A stretch of DNA of 6,513 nt from the NCBI GenBank assembly GCA_045612185.1, contig JAZKYO010000017.1:1-6513 (forward strand). The letters run 5' to 3'. The position numbers and the translations under genes were made by a program. The notes under the pieces are model-generated. The model did no database searches, was not told where the DNA came from, and saw only the letters and a program-made list of their open reading frames with translations. This document shows positions 1-6,238 of this stretch, piece by piece. Source of the DNA: RGIG8775 sp045612185 (GTDB lineage: Bacteria > Bacillota > Clostridia > Oscillospirales > CAG-272). Position 1 is the stretch's first letter. The number at the start of each line of letters is the position of its first letter.

Positions 1-30
1 CAAAAGCGACCGCCCGCGCCCGCAGGCGCT

Positions 31-246
31 CGGCGTCTTTTCTTTTTGCGCGCTTTTTCTTTTTACGCCTCTTTATCTAAAAAGAAAAAGCGCAAGAGAC
101 AGTAAGTAACTATTATACAACACACAAAAATATAGCTGTGTAAAACTCTGTAAACTATGTAGAATAGTTAGTTTAACCCCCTTGTCCTTTTTTCTTTCGG
201 ATAAGTAGGCGCGAAAGAAAAAAGGACCAAAAAAGAAAGACGCCGA
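31..246. repeat. Palindromic MITE-like element built from two inverted hairpin repeats
   Basis: Two diverged copies of one repeat face each other. The right copy has a 16-bp perfect stem (184-199 with 212-227, 12-nt loop) followed by a CAAAAAAGAAAGACGCCG tract (228-245). The left copy is its mirror: a 15-bp perfect stem (50-64 with 79-93, 14-nt loop) preceded by CGGCGTCTTTTCTTTTTG (31-48). Even the loops match when one copy is reversed (AGATAAAGAGGCGT against GGATAAGTAGGCGC). The AT-rich middle contains AACTATT (108-114) and AATAGTT (163-169), whose midpoint, 138.5, nearly coincides with that of the whole element. No ORF of note lies inside. The structure is seen directly; that it is a mobile miniature element is inference. 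Positions 1-30 before it show only GC-rich sequence and a 13-bp match to the end of the larger element near 4548. Confidence 0.6.
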
Positions 247-345
247 AAGGGGATTTCGCTCGTTGCGACGAGCGACAAGGGCTACGCGCCCTTGACTGGC
301 GCCACCTCGCCGGTGGGGGCGCCACGTGGCTGCTGTGGGAACAAC
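247..345. repeat. Run of three GC-rich hairpins, intergenic
   Basis: Three perfect or nearly perfect hairpins follow each other. CGCTCGT/ACGAGCG is at 257-263 and 268-274 with loop TGCG. CAAGGGC/GCCCTTG is at 276-282 and 288-294. TGGCGCC/GGCGCCA is at 297-303 and 318-324, with an inner ACC/GGT pair. They directly adjoin the palindromic element on the left and may be part of the same repeat. The stretch ends about 45 bp before the -35 box of the cysE operon. No ribosome binding site or convincing ORF is present. Function unknown. Confidence 0.5.
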
Positions 346-389
346 TCCCCTACAGATTACAATTTGAAAAACAAATATTGAAAAACCTC

Positions 390-418
390 TTTACAAAACG
401 GCGGAAATGGTGTATAAT
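390..418 (+). promoter_or_regulatory. Sigma-A type promoter of the cysE-cysS operon
   Basis: TTTACA (390-395, five of six consensus bases) is separated by 17 bp from a perfect TATAAT (413-418). Transcription should start near 425, just ahead of the T-box leader. The sequence just upstream (360-380) is AT-rich and contains a small imperfect inverted repeat, CAATTTG/CAAATATTG. Assigned from consensus and from its position before the riboswitch. Confidence 0.75.
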
Positions 419-424
419 ATATTT

Positions 425-667
425 GATATGTAAAGTCGGTGAACGGAAAGAAAGCGGAAACACGGCGTTAAGAGAGCGGCTCGTTTGGTGCGAGAGCCGC
501 ACGCAGAGCCCGCTATGTGCGTCCGTGAGACTCGTGGGTGAAGGTTTTCTGCGTAGCCTACGACGGTATGCCCCGTTACGGCGCAAAAAGGAGGGCGCAA
601 GCCCTTGAATCAGAGTGGAACCGCGGTATTTCGCCTCTGTGTGCAAACGCACACAGAGGCTTTTGTT
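425..667 (+). promoter_or_regulatory. Cysteine-specific T-box riboswitch leader
   Basis: The T-box leader binds tRNA directly: uncharged tRNA stabilises an antiterminator and turns on the downstream genes. The T-box core AGAGTGGAACCGCGG (612-626) is close to the family consensus. The Stem I distal motifs AGAGAGC (471-477) and TTTGGTGCGAG (484-494) are present. A helix CACGG/CCGTG (461-465 with 523-527) closes Stem I below the specifier loop. The codon there is UGC (518-520), a cysteine codon, followed by a purine. The bulge reads UGGA, which pairs with a 3' UCCA, that is, a tRNA with discriminator U; tRNA-Cys is known for U73. A GNRA-capped hairpin (593-604) sits just before the core. CAGAG (611-615) can pair with CTCTG (635-639) to form the antiterminator. 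The leader start is estimated from the promoter. Cysteine specificity fits both downstream genes. Confidence 0.93.
633..667 (+). terminator. T-box intrinsic terminator (attenuator)
   Basis: A perfect 12-bp stem, GCCTCTGTGTGC (633-644) with GCACACAGAGGC (649-660), is closed by an AAAC loop and followed by TTTTGTT. Its 5' arm overlaps the bases needed for the antiterminator, so the two structures exclude each other. The cysE ribosome binding site lies about 17 nt past the T-run. Confidence 0.93.
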
Positions 668-694
668 ATCCGTATTTATTGAAAGGAGAACAGT

Positions 695-1480
695 ATGGAA
701 TTTGATTTTGAAGTGGATTTTAAGACCCCTGCGCTTGACGCGGCTAAGGCTGTTATCGACGGTGCGGTCAAGCTTGGCAAAAAGGGGCTTGGCTTGGCGG
801 CTTTGGGTACGGTCAAGCTCGCTAGGCTTATCAAAGCCATAAAAGACGAGATAAAGAACGACATTGAGGCGGTAAAGCAGCGCGACCCCGCGGCTAAGAG
901 CGGAGTGGAGATTCTTTTGCTTTACTCGGGCGTTCACGCGATTTTCGCCTACCGCGTATCGCACAAGCTGTACGTCGGAAAGCATTTTTTCTCGGCGCGT
1001 CTCGTCAGCCAGCTTGCGCGTTTTCTCACGGGCATTGAGATTCACCCCGGCGCCACCATAGGCAAGGGGCTGTTTATAGATCACGGCACGGGCGTGGTTA
1101 TCGGCGAGACCGCCGAAATAGGCGACAATTGCACGCTTTATCAGGGAGTAACTCTTGGCGGTACGGGCAAGGACGTGGGCAAACGGCACCCAACCCTCGG
1201 CAACAACGTAATGGTTGGCGCGGGCGCAAAGGTGCTTGGTCCCTTCAAGATTGGCGACAACTCAAAAATCGCCTCAAACGCCGTTGTGCTTGAGGAGATT
1301 CCGCCCGATTCCACCGCCGTGGGTATCCCCGCGCGCGTGGTGCGCCGCAAGGGCGTAAAGCAGGACAATCTTGACCAGATTCACATTCCCGACCCCGTGT
1401 CGCAAGAGCTTTGCAAGCTTGAGCACAGAATCGCTATGCTTGAAAAGCAGTGCGCCGAAAAAAAGAATAATGAAACTTGA
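695..1480 (+). CDS. cysE: Serine O-acetyltransferase with an N-terminal extension
   Basis: CysE transfers acetyl from acetyl-CoA to L-serine, giving O-acetylserine, the first committed step of cytosolic cysteine synthesis. The SAT helical domain begins near residue 50 (IKNDIEAVKQRDPAAKSGVE, 53-72). The left-handed beta-helix follows: TGIEIHPGATIG (112-123), IDHGTGVVIGETAEIG (128-143), YQGVTLGGTG (149-158), KRHPTLGNN (163-171) and the C-terminal VGIPARVV (209-216). His130 and His165 match the catalytic histidines of E. coli CysE (158 and 193). Glu115 stands where E. coli has Asp143, a change I remember as common in Gram-positive enzymes. The start has a strong AGGAG site six bases upstream. 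The first 48 or so residues, rich in Ala, Lys, Leu and Gly, are extra to the usual short Gram-positive form, and there is no Met near the normal start. It lies directly under the cysteine T-box and 51 nt before cysS. Confidence 0.95.
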   Translation: MEFDFEVDFKTPALDAAKAVIDGAVKLGKKGLGLAALGTVKLARLIKAIKDEIKNDIEAVKQRDPAAKSGVEILLLYSGVHAIFAYRVSHKLYVGKHFFSARLVSQLARFLTGIEIHPGATIGKGLFIDHGTGVVIGETAEIGDNCTLYQGVTLGGTGKDVGKRHPTLGNNVMVGAGAKVLGPFKIGDNSKIASNAVVLEEIPPDSTAVGIPARVVRRKGVKQDNLDQIHIPDPVSQELCKLEHRIAMLEKQCAEKKNNET

Positions 1481-1531
1481 AATTGATATAAATTTTACGG
1501 GCGGAAATCCCCAAAGAAAGGACAACCAACT

Positions 1532-2950
1532 ATGCAAATCTACAATTCAGCGACAAGAACAAAAGAAGAATTAATTCCCAACGAGGCGGGCAAGATAAAA
1601 ATGTACACCTGCGGACCTACCGTGTATCATTTCGCACACATCGGAAATCTCCGCACCTACATTATGGAGGACGTGCTTGAAAAGTACCTCCGCTTTACGG
1701 GCTTTGACGTGCTTCGCGTAATGAACATTACCGACGTGGGACACCTTTCCTCCGACGGCGACACGGGCGAGGACAAGATGCTCAAGGGGGCGAAGCGTGA
1801 AAAAAAGAGCGTTATGGAGATTGCCAAATACTACACCGACGCGTTTTTTGCCGACTGTGAAAAGCTCAACATCAAAATTCCCGACGTGGTAGAGCCCGCG
1901 ACGGGCTGTATTCCCGAATTTATCAAGCTGGTTGAGGGACTTATCGAGAAGGGCTACGCTTACGAGGCGGGCGGAAACATCTATTTTGACACCGCCAAGC
2001 TTAAAGACTATTACGTTTTCAACAACTTTGAGGAGGAGGACCTTGAGGTAGGCGTCCGCGAGGGCGTTGAGGAGGACGGCAACAAGAGAAACAAGGCTGA
2101 CTTCGTTCTTTGGTTCACCAAGTCCAAGTTTGACGACCAGGAGCTTAAGTGGGACAGCCCCTGGGGCGTGGGATATCCCGGCTGGCATATCGAATGCTCG
2201 GGCATTTCCTTGAAGCATTGCGGCGAGTACCTTGATATTCACTGCGGCGGTATCGACAACGCATTCCCCCACCACACCAACGAGATAGCGCAAAGCGAGG
2301 CTTTCCTCGGTCACAAGTGGTGCAATTATTGGTTCCACGTTCATCACCTTAACACAAACAGCGGAAAAATGAGTAAGTCCAAGGGCGAGTTTTTGACGGT
2401 ATCCCTGCTTGAATCCAAGGGATATGACCCCATGGTCTACCGCTTCTTCTGCCTTCAGTCGCACTACCGCAAGTCGCTTGTGTTCTCCTACGAGAACCTT
2501 GACAATGCGGCTATCGCGTACAAAAAGCTGGTGGCGCGCGTGGCGTCGCTTCTCGGCGAGGACGGCGAAATCGACGGCGCTAAGTTTGACGAGTACAGAG
2601 CAAAGTTTGACGAGGCGCTTTCAAACGACCTCAACACCTCGCTTGCCGTAACCGCGCTTTACGACGTGCTTAAAGCCGACGCTAACGCCGCGACAAAGCT
2701 TGCGCTCGTTAAGGAGTTTGACAAGGTGCTTTCTTTGAATCTCATAGAGGCGGCAAGCGCAGAGGCGAAAGAGGAAGCCCCCGCGGCTGACGACGAGTTC
2801 ACAGCCGAGATTCTCAGGCTTATAGACGAGAGAGCGGCGGCAAAGAAGGCTAAGAATTTTGCCGAGGCTGACCGCATCAGAAATTACCTTCTCGAAAAGG
2901 GCGTAACCCTTATAGATTCGCGAGAGGGAACTACCTTCAAAATCAACTGA
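1532..2950 (+). CDS. cysS: Cysteinyl-tRNA synthetase
   Basis: CysRS is a cytosolic class I synthetase that activates cysteine with ATP and charges tRNA-Cys. The HIGH signature appears as HIGN (36-39) and the second signature is exactly KMSKS (279-283). The four zinc ligands that select cysteine can all be placed: Cys27 (TCGPTVY), Cys222 (GWHIECSG), His247 and Glu251 (FPHHTNE). All but the first are shifted by 13 from E. coli, so a small insertion lies between Cys27 and Cys222. The C-terminal helical domain includes the typical LIDERAAAKKAKNFAEADRIR segment (about 430-450). At 472 residues it is about the family length (461 in E. coli). An AAAGGA site sits ten bases before the ATG. The gene shares the cysteine T-box with cysE, so the enzyme is made when its own tRNA is uncharged. 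The same pairing is known in B. subtilis (gltX-cysE-cysS). Confidence 0.98.
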   Translation: MQIYNSATRTKEELIPNEAGKIKMYTCGPTVYHFAHIGNLRTYIMEDVLEKYLRFTGFDVLRVMNITDVGHLSSDGDTGEDKMLKGAKREKKSVMEIAKYYTDAFFADCEKLNIKIPDVVEPATGCIPEFIKLVEGLIEKGYAYEAGGNIYFDTAKLKDYYVFNNFEEEDLEVGVREGVEEDGNKRNKADFVLWFTKSKFDDQELKWDSPWGVGYPGWHIECSGISLKHCGEYLDIHCGGIDNAFPHHTNEIAQSEAFLGHKWCNYWFHVHHLNTNSGKMSKSKGEFLTVSLLESKGYDPMVYRFFCLQSHYRKSLVFSYENLDNAAIAYKKLVARVASLLGEDGEIDGAKFDEYRAKFDEALSNDLNTSLAVTALYDVLKADANAATKLALVKEFDKVLSLNLIEAASAEAKEEAPAADDEFTAEILRLIDERAAAKKAKNFAEADRIRNYLLEKGVTLIDSREGTTFKIN

Positions 2951-2963
2951 GAGAGGCTGAGAA

Positions 2964-4502
2964 ATGCTTTCAACCATATACAGCGCGGGTATTTTCGGCA
3001 TTGACGGCTACATCGTCACCGTGGAATGTAACTCGCAAAAAAAGCCGTCGGCTTTTGAGATAGTGGGACTGCCCGACGCCTCAATAAAAGAGGCAAAGGA
3101 GCGTGTCCGCGCCGCCGCGGAAAACGGCGGAATAAAGTTTCCGAGCCTTGCCCACACCGTCAATCTCGCGCCTGCCGACAAGCGCAAGGAGGGCTCGGGC
3201 TTCGACCTTGCCATACTTATTGGAATTCTTAGAAACGGAGGCTATATAAAGCCCGACGTTGACCTTTCCAAAAGCATTTTTATAGGCGAGCTGTCGCTTT
3301 CGGGGCAGGTGCGCCCCGTTCGCGGTTGCCTTTCAATGTGCGCCGCCGCCGACAAGGAGGGCTTTGACACCGTATACGTTCCCAAGGCAAATGCCCGCGA
3401 GGTCACGGTTATTCCGGGGCTTAAGGTTTTCGCTATTGAAAACGTGGTTCAGCTTGTGAATCACTTAAACGGAACAAAGACTCAGACCCCTGCGTTCTTT
3501 ATGCCAAGCCCCGACACCCCGGGGCGCAACTACGGCGTGGATTTCTTTGACGTGCGCGGTCAGTATTTGGCTAAAAGGGCAATGGAAATTGCCGCCGCGG
3601 GCGGTCACAATATTCTGCTTATCGGGCCTCCCGGCACGGGTAAATCAATGCTTGCCAAAAGATTGCCCACGATTATGCCAAAAATGAGCTTTTCGGAGTC
3701 GATTGAGACTACCAAAATCCACTCGGTTTCGGGTCTGCTTGACGAGCGCGACGCGCTTATCATCACACGTCCATTCCGTGCGCCGCATCATACCATGAGC
3801 GCGGTGAGCCTTGTGGGCGGAGGGGCTAACCCTATGCCGGGCGAAATATCGCTGGCGCATAACGGCGTGCTTTTTCTTGACGAATTTCCCGAGTTTCCCA
3901 AGCAGGTGACAGATGCGCTCCGTCAGCCGCTTGAGGACAGAAAGGTTACTATAACCCGCTCTGCGGGGCGAGTAACCTATCCTTGCTCTTTTATGCTTGT
4001 GGCGGCAATGAACCCCTGCCGTTGCGGATATTACGGACACCCAACCCGCCCCTGCACTTGCCGTCCCGACGACGTAAAGCGCTACGTGTCAAAAATCAGC
4101 GGCCCTCTGCTTGATAGAATGGATATTCAGATAGAGCTGCCATCGGTGAGCTACGAGGAGCTTTCTGCCCCCGACCCGCTGGCGGAAAAGTCGGAGGTTA
4201 TCCGCGAAAGAGTTAAGCGCGGACGGCTGTTTTCGGCACAGCGCATGGAGGAGGACGGATTTACCTGCAACGCTGAGCTTCCGCCTGCCATGGTGCGCAA
4301 ATATTGCGTGCTGACCGACAAGGCGCAGGACTATCTCAAGGAAGCGTACGAGGTTCTTGGGCTGTCGGCGCGCGGCTACGACCGACTTCTCAGAGTAGCG
4401 CGCACAATAGCCGACCTTGACGAGCTTGAGGTTATTAACGACGACCATATCGCCGAGGCTATAAACTACCGCAAGCTTGACAAAAAATATTGGAATTATT
4501 AA
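2964..4502 (+). CDS. comM: YifB/ComM family Mg-chelatase-like AAA+ ATPase
   Basis: This family forms hexameric AAA+ rings; ComM of naturally competent bacteria is a helicase that drives branch migration during integration of transforming DNA, while its role in most other hosts is uncertain. The N-terminal domain carries the hallmarks FEIVGLPD (31-38) and NLAPADKRKEGSGFDLAI (67-84). The ATPase core has Walker A GPPGTGKS (221-228), RAPHHT (272-277), Walker B LFLDEF (303-308) and RQPLEDRKV (from 320). Four cysteines at 352, 354, 364 and 366 (CRCGYYGHPTRPCTC) form a putative metal site typical of the family. The Mg_chelatase C-terminal domain ends the protein (GLSARGYDRLLRVARTIADL). At 512 residues it is full length. 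The start lies 13 nt after cysS, with a weak GAGAGAGG site, so it is probably co-transcribed with the cysteine genes. The window contains no other competence gene. Confidence 0.95.
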   Translation: MLSTIYSAGIFGIDGYIVTVECNSQKKPSAFEIVGLPDASIKEAKERVRAAAENGGIKFPSLAHTVNLAPADKRKEGSGFDLAILIGILRNGGYIKPDVDLSKSIFIGELSLSGQVRPVRGCLSMCAAADKEGFDTVYVPKANAREVTVIPGLKVFAIENVVQLVNHLNGTKTQTPAFFMPSPDTPGRNYGVDFFDVRGQYLAKRAMEIAAAGGHNILLIGPPGTGKSMLAKRLPTIMPKMSFSESIETTKIHSVSGLLDERDALIITRPFRAPHHTMSAVSLVGGGANPMPGEISLAHNGVLFLDEFPEFPKQVTDALRQPLEDRKVTITRSAGRVTYPCSFMLVAAMNPCRCGYYGHPTRPCTCRPDDVKRYVSKISGPLLDRMDIQIELPSVSYEELSAPDPLAEKSEVIRERVKRGRLFSAQRMEEDGFTCNAELPPAMVRKYCVLTDKAQDYLKEAYEVLGLSARGYDRLLRVARTIADLDELEVINDDHIAEAINYRKLDKKYWNY

Positions 4503-4535
4503 CTAATATATCGATAAATTATAGTTTAGTGGTGA

Positions 4536-5264
4536 GGGGAGGGGGGAGGCGGTCGCTTTTTTGAAAAAAAGCTCCGCAAAAAACTTTTTTGGAAAAAGTT
4601 TTATTGCCTGAACCGCCACTTTCTGCCACAGAGGAACTTTGCAAACTGATTGGGAGCTTTAGAGCGTAGCCATAACAATAGCTCCCGCTGGTTTTGTCCT
4701 AGTCGGACGGGCTGGTAGCCTTCGGCGTTCACGATTTTATGTTAGTGCAAACATAGCCGTCGCAATCCGAAAAACTTCGGCTGAACGCCTCGTTTTTCTG
4801 CATACAAATAGGGTTGGTACGTTCAAATTGTAGTTTATCTGTGAGTAAATTGGTATAGAAGGCTTCCCCTTGAGGGGAAGCTCCGCAGAATGCGGTGATG
4901 AGGTGTAGCCCACCGAAGTGGGCGTTATCCCCTTGCAATTTAACGGATGCTTCGCATCCTACACCCCATCCGTCACCTATTCGGTGACACCTTCCCCTCA
5001 AGGGGAAGGCTTTCATTCGCTTATCTTAAACAGTTCGACAAACTACAATTTGAAAAGCAATCAAAAACAAACATTGTGGGGTTTTCAATGCCTTGAAAAC
5101 CAGCGGGAGCTATTGTTTTGGCTACGTACTAAACGTCCCAAGCAATGTGCGCTAAGGTTATTCTGTGGCACAAATAAAACATTAAATTTATAAAACTTTT
5201 TACCAAAAAGTTTTTCGGTTCCTTTTTTCAAAAAGGAACAAATCGTTCCCCCGCCTCCCCTGCA
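4536..5264. repeat. Composite inverted-repeat element filling the comM-gtrA intergenic region
   Basis: The 778 bases between comM and the next gene hold no credible ORF. Instead the two ends mirror each other over about 160 bp. From outside inward, each arm has a G/C-rich tract (about 4536-4552; 5245-5263), a T/A hairpin (about 4556-4573; 5219-5239), an AAAACTTTTT/AAAAAGTTTT hairpin (4580-4602; 5192-5214), a GCCACAGA block, a CGTAGCCA block, and a perfect 22-bp match (4674-4695 with 5096-5117). The arms have diverged by substitutions and small indels. Their common centre is near 4896-4900. The left half holds about 80 extra bases (4696-4821), including GGCGTTCA/TGAACGCC. The AT hairpins could also serve as terminators for comM, but no clean T-run follows. 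Structure is seen; mobility is inference. Confidence 0.65.
4822..5054. repeat. Nested palindromic element with stacked hairpins
   Basis: This element lies inside the larger one but has its own centre near 4936. Its outer limits are a perfect 15-bp inverted pair (4822-4836 and 5040-5054, TTCAAATTGTAGTTT). Inside are CTTCCCC/GGGGAAG hairpins at both ends (4863-4880 and 4991-5008), with further hairpins CCGCA/TGCGG (4883-4895), GCCCAC/GTGGGC (4908-4923), GGATGC/GCATCC (4945-4959) and GTCACC/GGTGAC (4972-4988). GGTGTAG (4902-4908) pairs with CTACACC (4959-4965). From memory, modules around CACCTTCCCCTCAAGGGGAAG recur in many Clostridia genomes; I could not check this. The ORFs that cross it are simply the repeat read as protein. 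Confidence 0.65.
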
Positions 5265-5280
5265 AACCAAGAAAGGCAAA

Positions 5281-5793
5281 ATGATGAAAAAACTGTTTGA
5301 AAAATACCGCGAGATTATAATGTACCTGATATTCGGCGTGCTGACGACGGTAGTGGGAATGGGAAGTTACTTTCTTATTCTCTTTGCGGCGCGCTCCTTT
5401 GGCGTGGAGGAAACGAGCGGAGCTTATAATGTAGTCCGCGTGGCGGCGCAGATAATTCAATGGGTGCTTGCGGTGCTTTTCGCCTATTATACCAATAAAA
5501 AATGGGTCTTTGACGTCAAGGAAACGCAGGGCGAAAAAGTCCGCATAGCCTCGTTTTTTGCATCCCGCCTGTTTTCGCTGGGATGCGATTCGCTCGTCAC
5601 CTTCGGCGTGATTTTCACCCTTGGGGCGGTGAATTACCAAACGCTTGCGCTTAAATTGCCGCTTGGATTGACAATTCCGCTTTCAGCCGACCTGTGGGCA
5701 AAGCTGGCGGCGGCGGTGGTGGTAATCGTCGTCAATTACGTGCTGAGTAAATTTCTCGTCTTTAAAAAGGCTAAAAAGGAGGAAACCGAATAA
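5281..5793 (+). CDS. GtrA-family small membrane protein
   Basis: GtrA-like proteins (Pfam PF04138) are small four-helix membrane proteins linked to moving lipid-bound sugars across the membrane or to decorating cell-surface glycans; individual substrates are rarely known. Four hydrophobic segments are visible at about residues 12-35, 54-70, 97-115 and 138-155. Both family signatures are present: AYYTNKKWVF (68-77) after the second helix and NYVLSKFLVFK (152-162) after the fourth. The C-terminus is short and charged (KKAKKEETE). The length, 170 residues, is slightly above the common 120-150. An AAGAAAGG site ends four bases before the first ATG and seven before the second, so translation may start at 5284 instead. 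No glycosyltransferase lies beside it in the window, so its pathway cannot be inferred. It follows the large repeat element, and I see no clear promoter of its own. Confidence 0.88.
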   Translation: MMKKLFEKYREIIMYLIFGVLTTVVGMGSYFLILFAARSFGVEETSGAYNVVRVAAQIIQWVLAVLFAYYTNKKWVFDVKETQGEKVRIASFFASRLFSLGCDSLVTFGVIFTLGAVNYQTLALKLPLGLTIPLSADLWAKLAAAVVVIVVNYVLSKFLVFKKAKKEETE

Positions 5794-5842
5794 TCCCGAA
5801 TCTTGTCGCGCGAAAAAATAATAAGAAAAAACTTAAAAGGGC

Positions 5843-5871
5843 TTGACAAATAGGGAATAATGATGTATAAT
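5843..5871 (+). promoter_or_regulatory. Consensus promoter of the tRNA-Ser gene
   Basis: TTGACA (5843-5848) and TATAAT (5866-5871) are both exact consensus hexamers with the ideal 17-bp spacer. Transcription should start near 5879, leaving about 33 nt of 5' leader for RNase P to remove before the mature tRNA 5' end at 5912. The 50 bases between gtrA and this promoter show no other feature. Confidence 0.92.
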
Positions 5872-5911
5872 AGCAAATGCGAGTTCTGCAAAGGCCGCTC
5901 GCAAAGTACGT

Positions 5912-6005
5912 GGAGAAGTACTCAAGTTGGCCGAAGAGGCGCCCCTGCTAAGGGTGTAGGTCGGAAATAACCGGCGCGAGAGTTCAAATCTCTCCTTCTC
6001 CGCCA
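5912..6005 (+). tRNA. tRNA-Ser (anticodon GCU)
   Basis: A complete class II tRNA of 94 nt that reads the serine codons AGC and AGU. The acceptor stem is GGAGAAG/CTTCTCC (5912-5918 with 5995-6001), followed by discriminator G and an encoded CCA (6003-6005). The D stem is CTC/GAG (5921-5923 with 5936-5938). The anticodon stem is CGCCC/GGGTG (5940-5944 with 5952-5956) around loop CTGCTAA, with anticodon GCT at 5947-5949. The long variable arm has the stem GTCGG/CCGGC (5960-5964 with 5971-5975), as expected for serine. The T stem GAGAG/CTCTC encloses TTCAAAT (5983-5989). All pairs are intact. Its 3' end is copied twice downstream. Confidence 0.98.
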
Positions 6006-6042
6006 AAAAATAGGATAGTCCAATCGGGCTATCCTATTTTTT
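6005..6042 (+). terminator. Intrinsic terminator of tRNA-Ser (copy 1)
   Basis: A 17-bp stem (6005-6021 with 6026-6042) with loop AATC begins at the last A of the tRNA CCA end. The A-rich 5' arm pairs with the T-run, so it might work in both directions. One G-U pair is present. The loop region GTCCAATCGG is identical in the second copy at 6251-6260. Confidence 0.88.
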
Positions 6043-6238
6043 CGTTAAATAAGGATATTTGAACTCACCGTGACGGTTAGCGGCGCGAGAGGGAGCGCTG
6101 CGAGCGCGCCTAAATGGCGATACAGCGAGCATAAGCGAGTGACAAAACAAGGAGAATTGCGACCGGCAGGAAGCAAGGCGACTATGTTTTGGAGGTGCGA
6201 CGCCGCAAAGCGGCCAGACAATCTCTCCTTCTCCGCCA
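6006..6238 (+). repeat. Tandem unit 1 behind tRNA-Ser, ending in a copied tRNA 3' end
   Basis: This 233-bp unit starts with the tRNA terminator and then CGTTAAATAAGGAT, ATTTGAACTCACCG (6057-6070) and TGACGGTTAGC. A GC-rich, less conserved middle and GGCGACTATG (6177-6186) follow. It finishes with AATCTCTCCTTCTCCGCCA (6220-6238), identical to the last 19 bases of the tRNA gene. The T-loop before this 19-mer is altered (GACAATC instead of TTCAAATC) and the T stem cannot form, so it is not a working tRNA. GGAGAA at 6151 could pair with the copied acceptor strand at tRNA-like distance, but the arms between do not fold like a tRNA. Confidence 0.8.

Noticed and set aside
378..608. Plus-strand ORF of 76 codons in the cysE upstream region
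   Set aside because: It starts upstream of the -35 box and runs through the T-box stems; the sequence is explained by RNA structure.
350..1189. Long minus-strand ORF of 279 codons across the T-box leader and the start of cysE
   Set aside because: It is antisense to a structured leader and a certain gene, resembles no family I know, and has no visible ribosome binding site. It is a by-product of the base composition of the + strand.
1571..2464. Minus-strand ORF of 297 codons opposite cysS
   Set aside because: It lies entirely within cysS, whose catalytic motifs and zinc ligands are all intact; no independent signal supports it.
4580..4602. Clean intrinsic terminator for comM
   Set aside because: The AAAACTTTTT/AAAAAGTTTT hairpin is AT-only and not followed by a proper T-run, and its mirror copy lies before gtrA. 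It is better described as part of the inverted-repeat element, though some termination is possible.
4729..5193. Small ORFs on both strands in the comM-gtrA gap
   Set aside because: They are translations of the inverted-repeat element, lack ribosome binding sites and change character wherever the repeat does.
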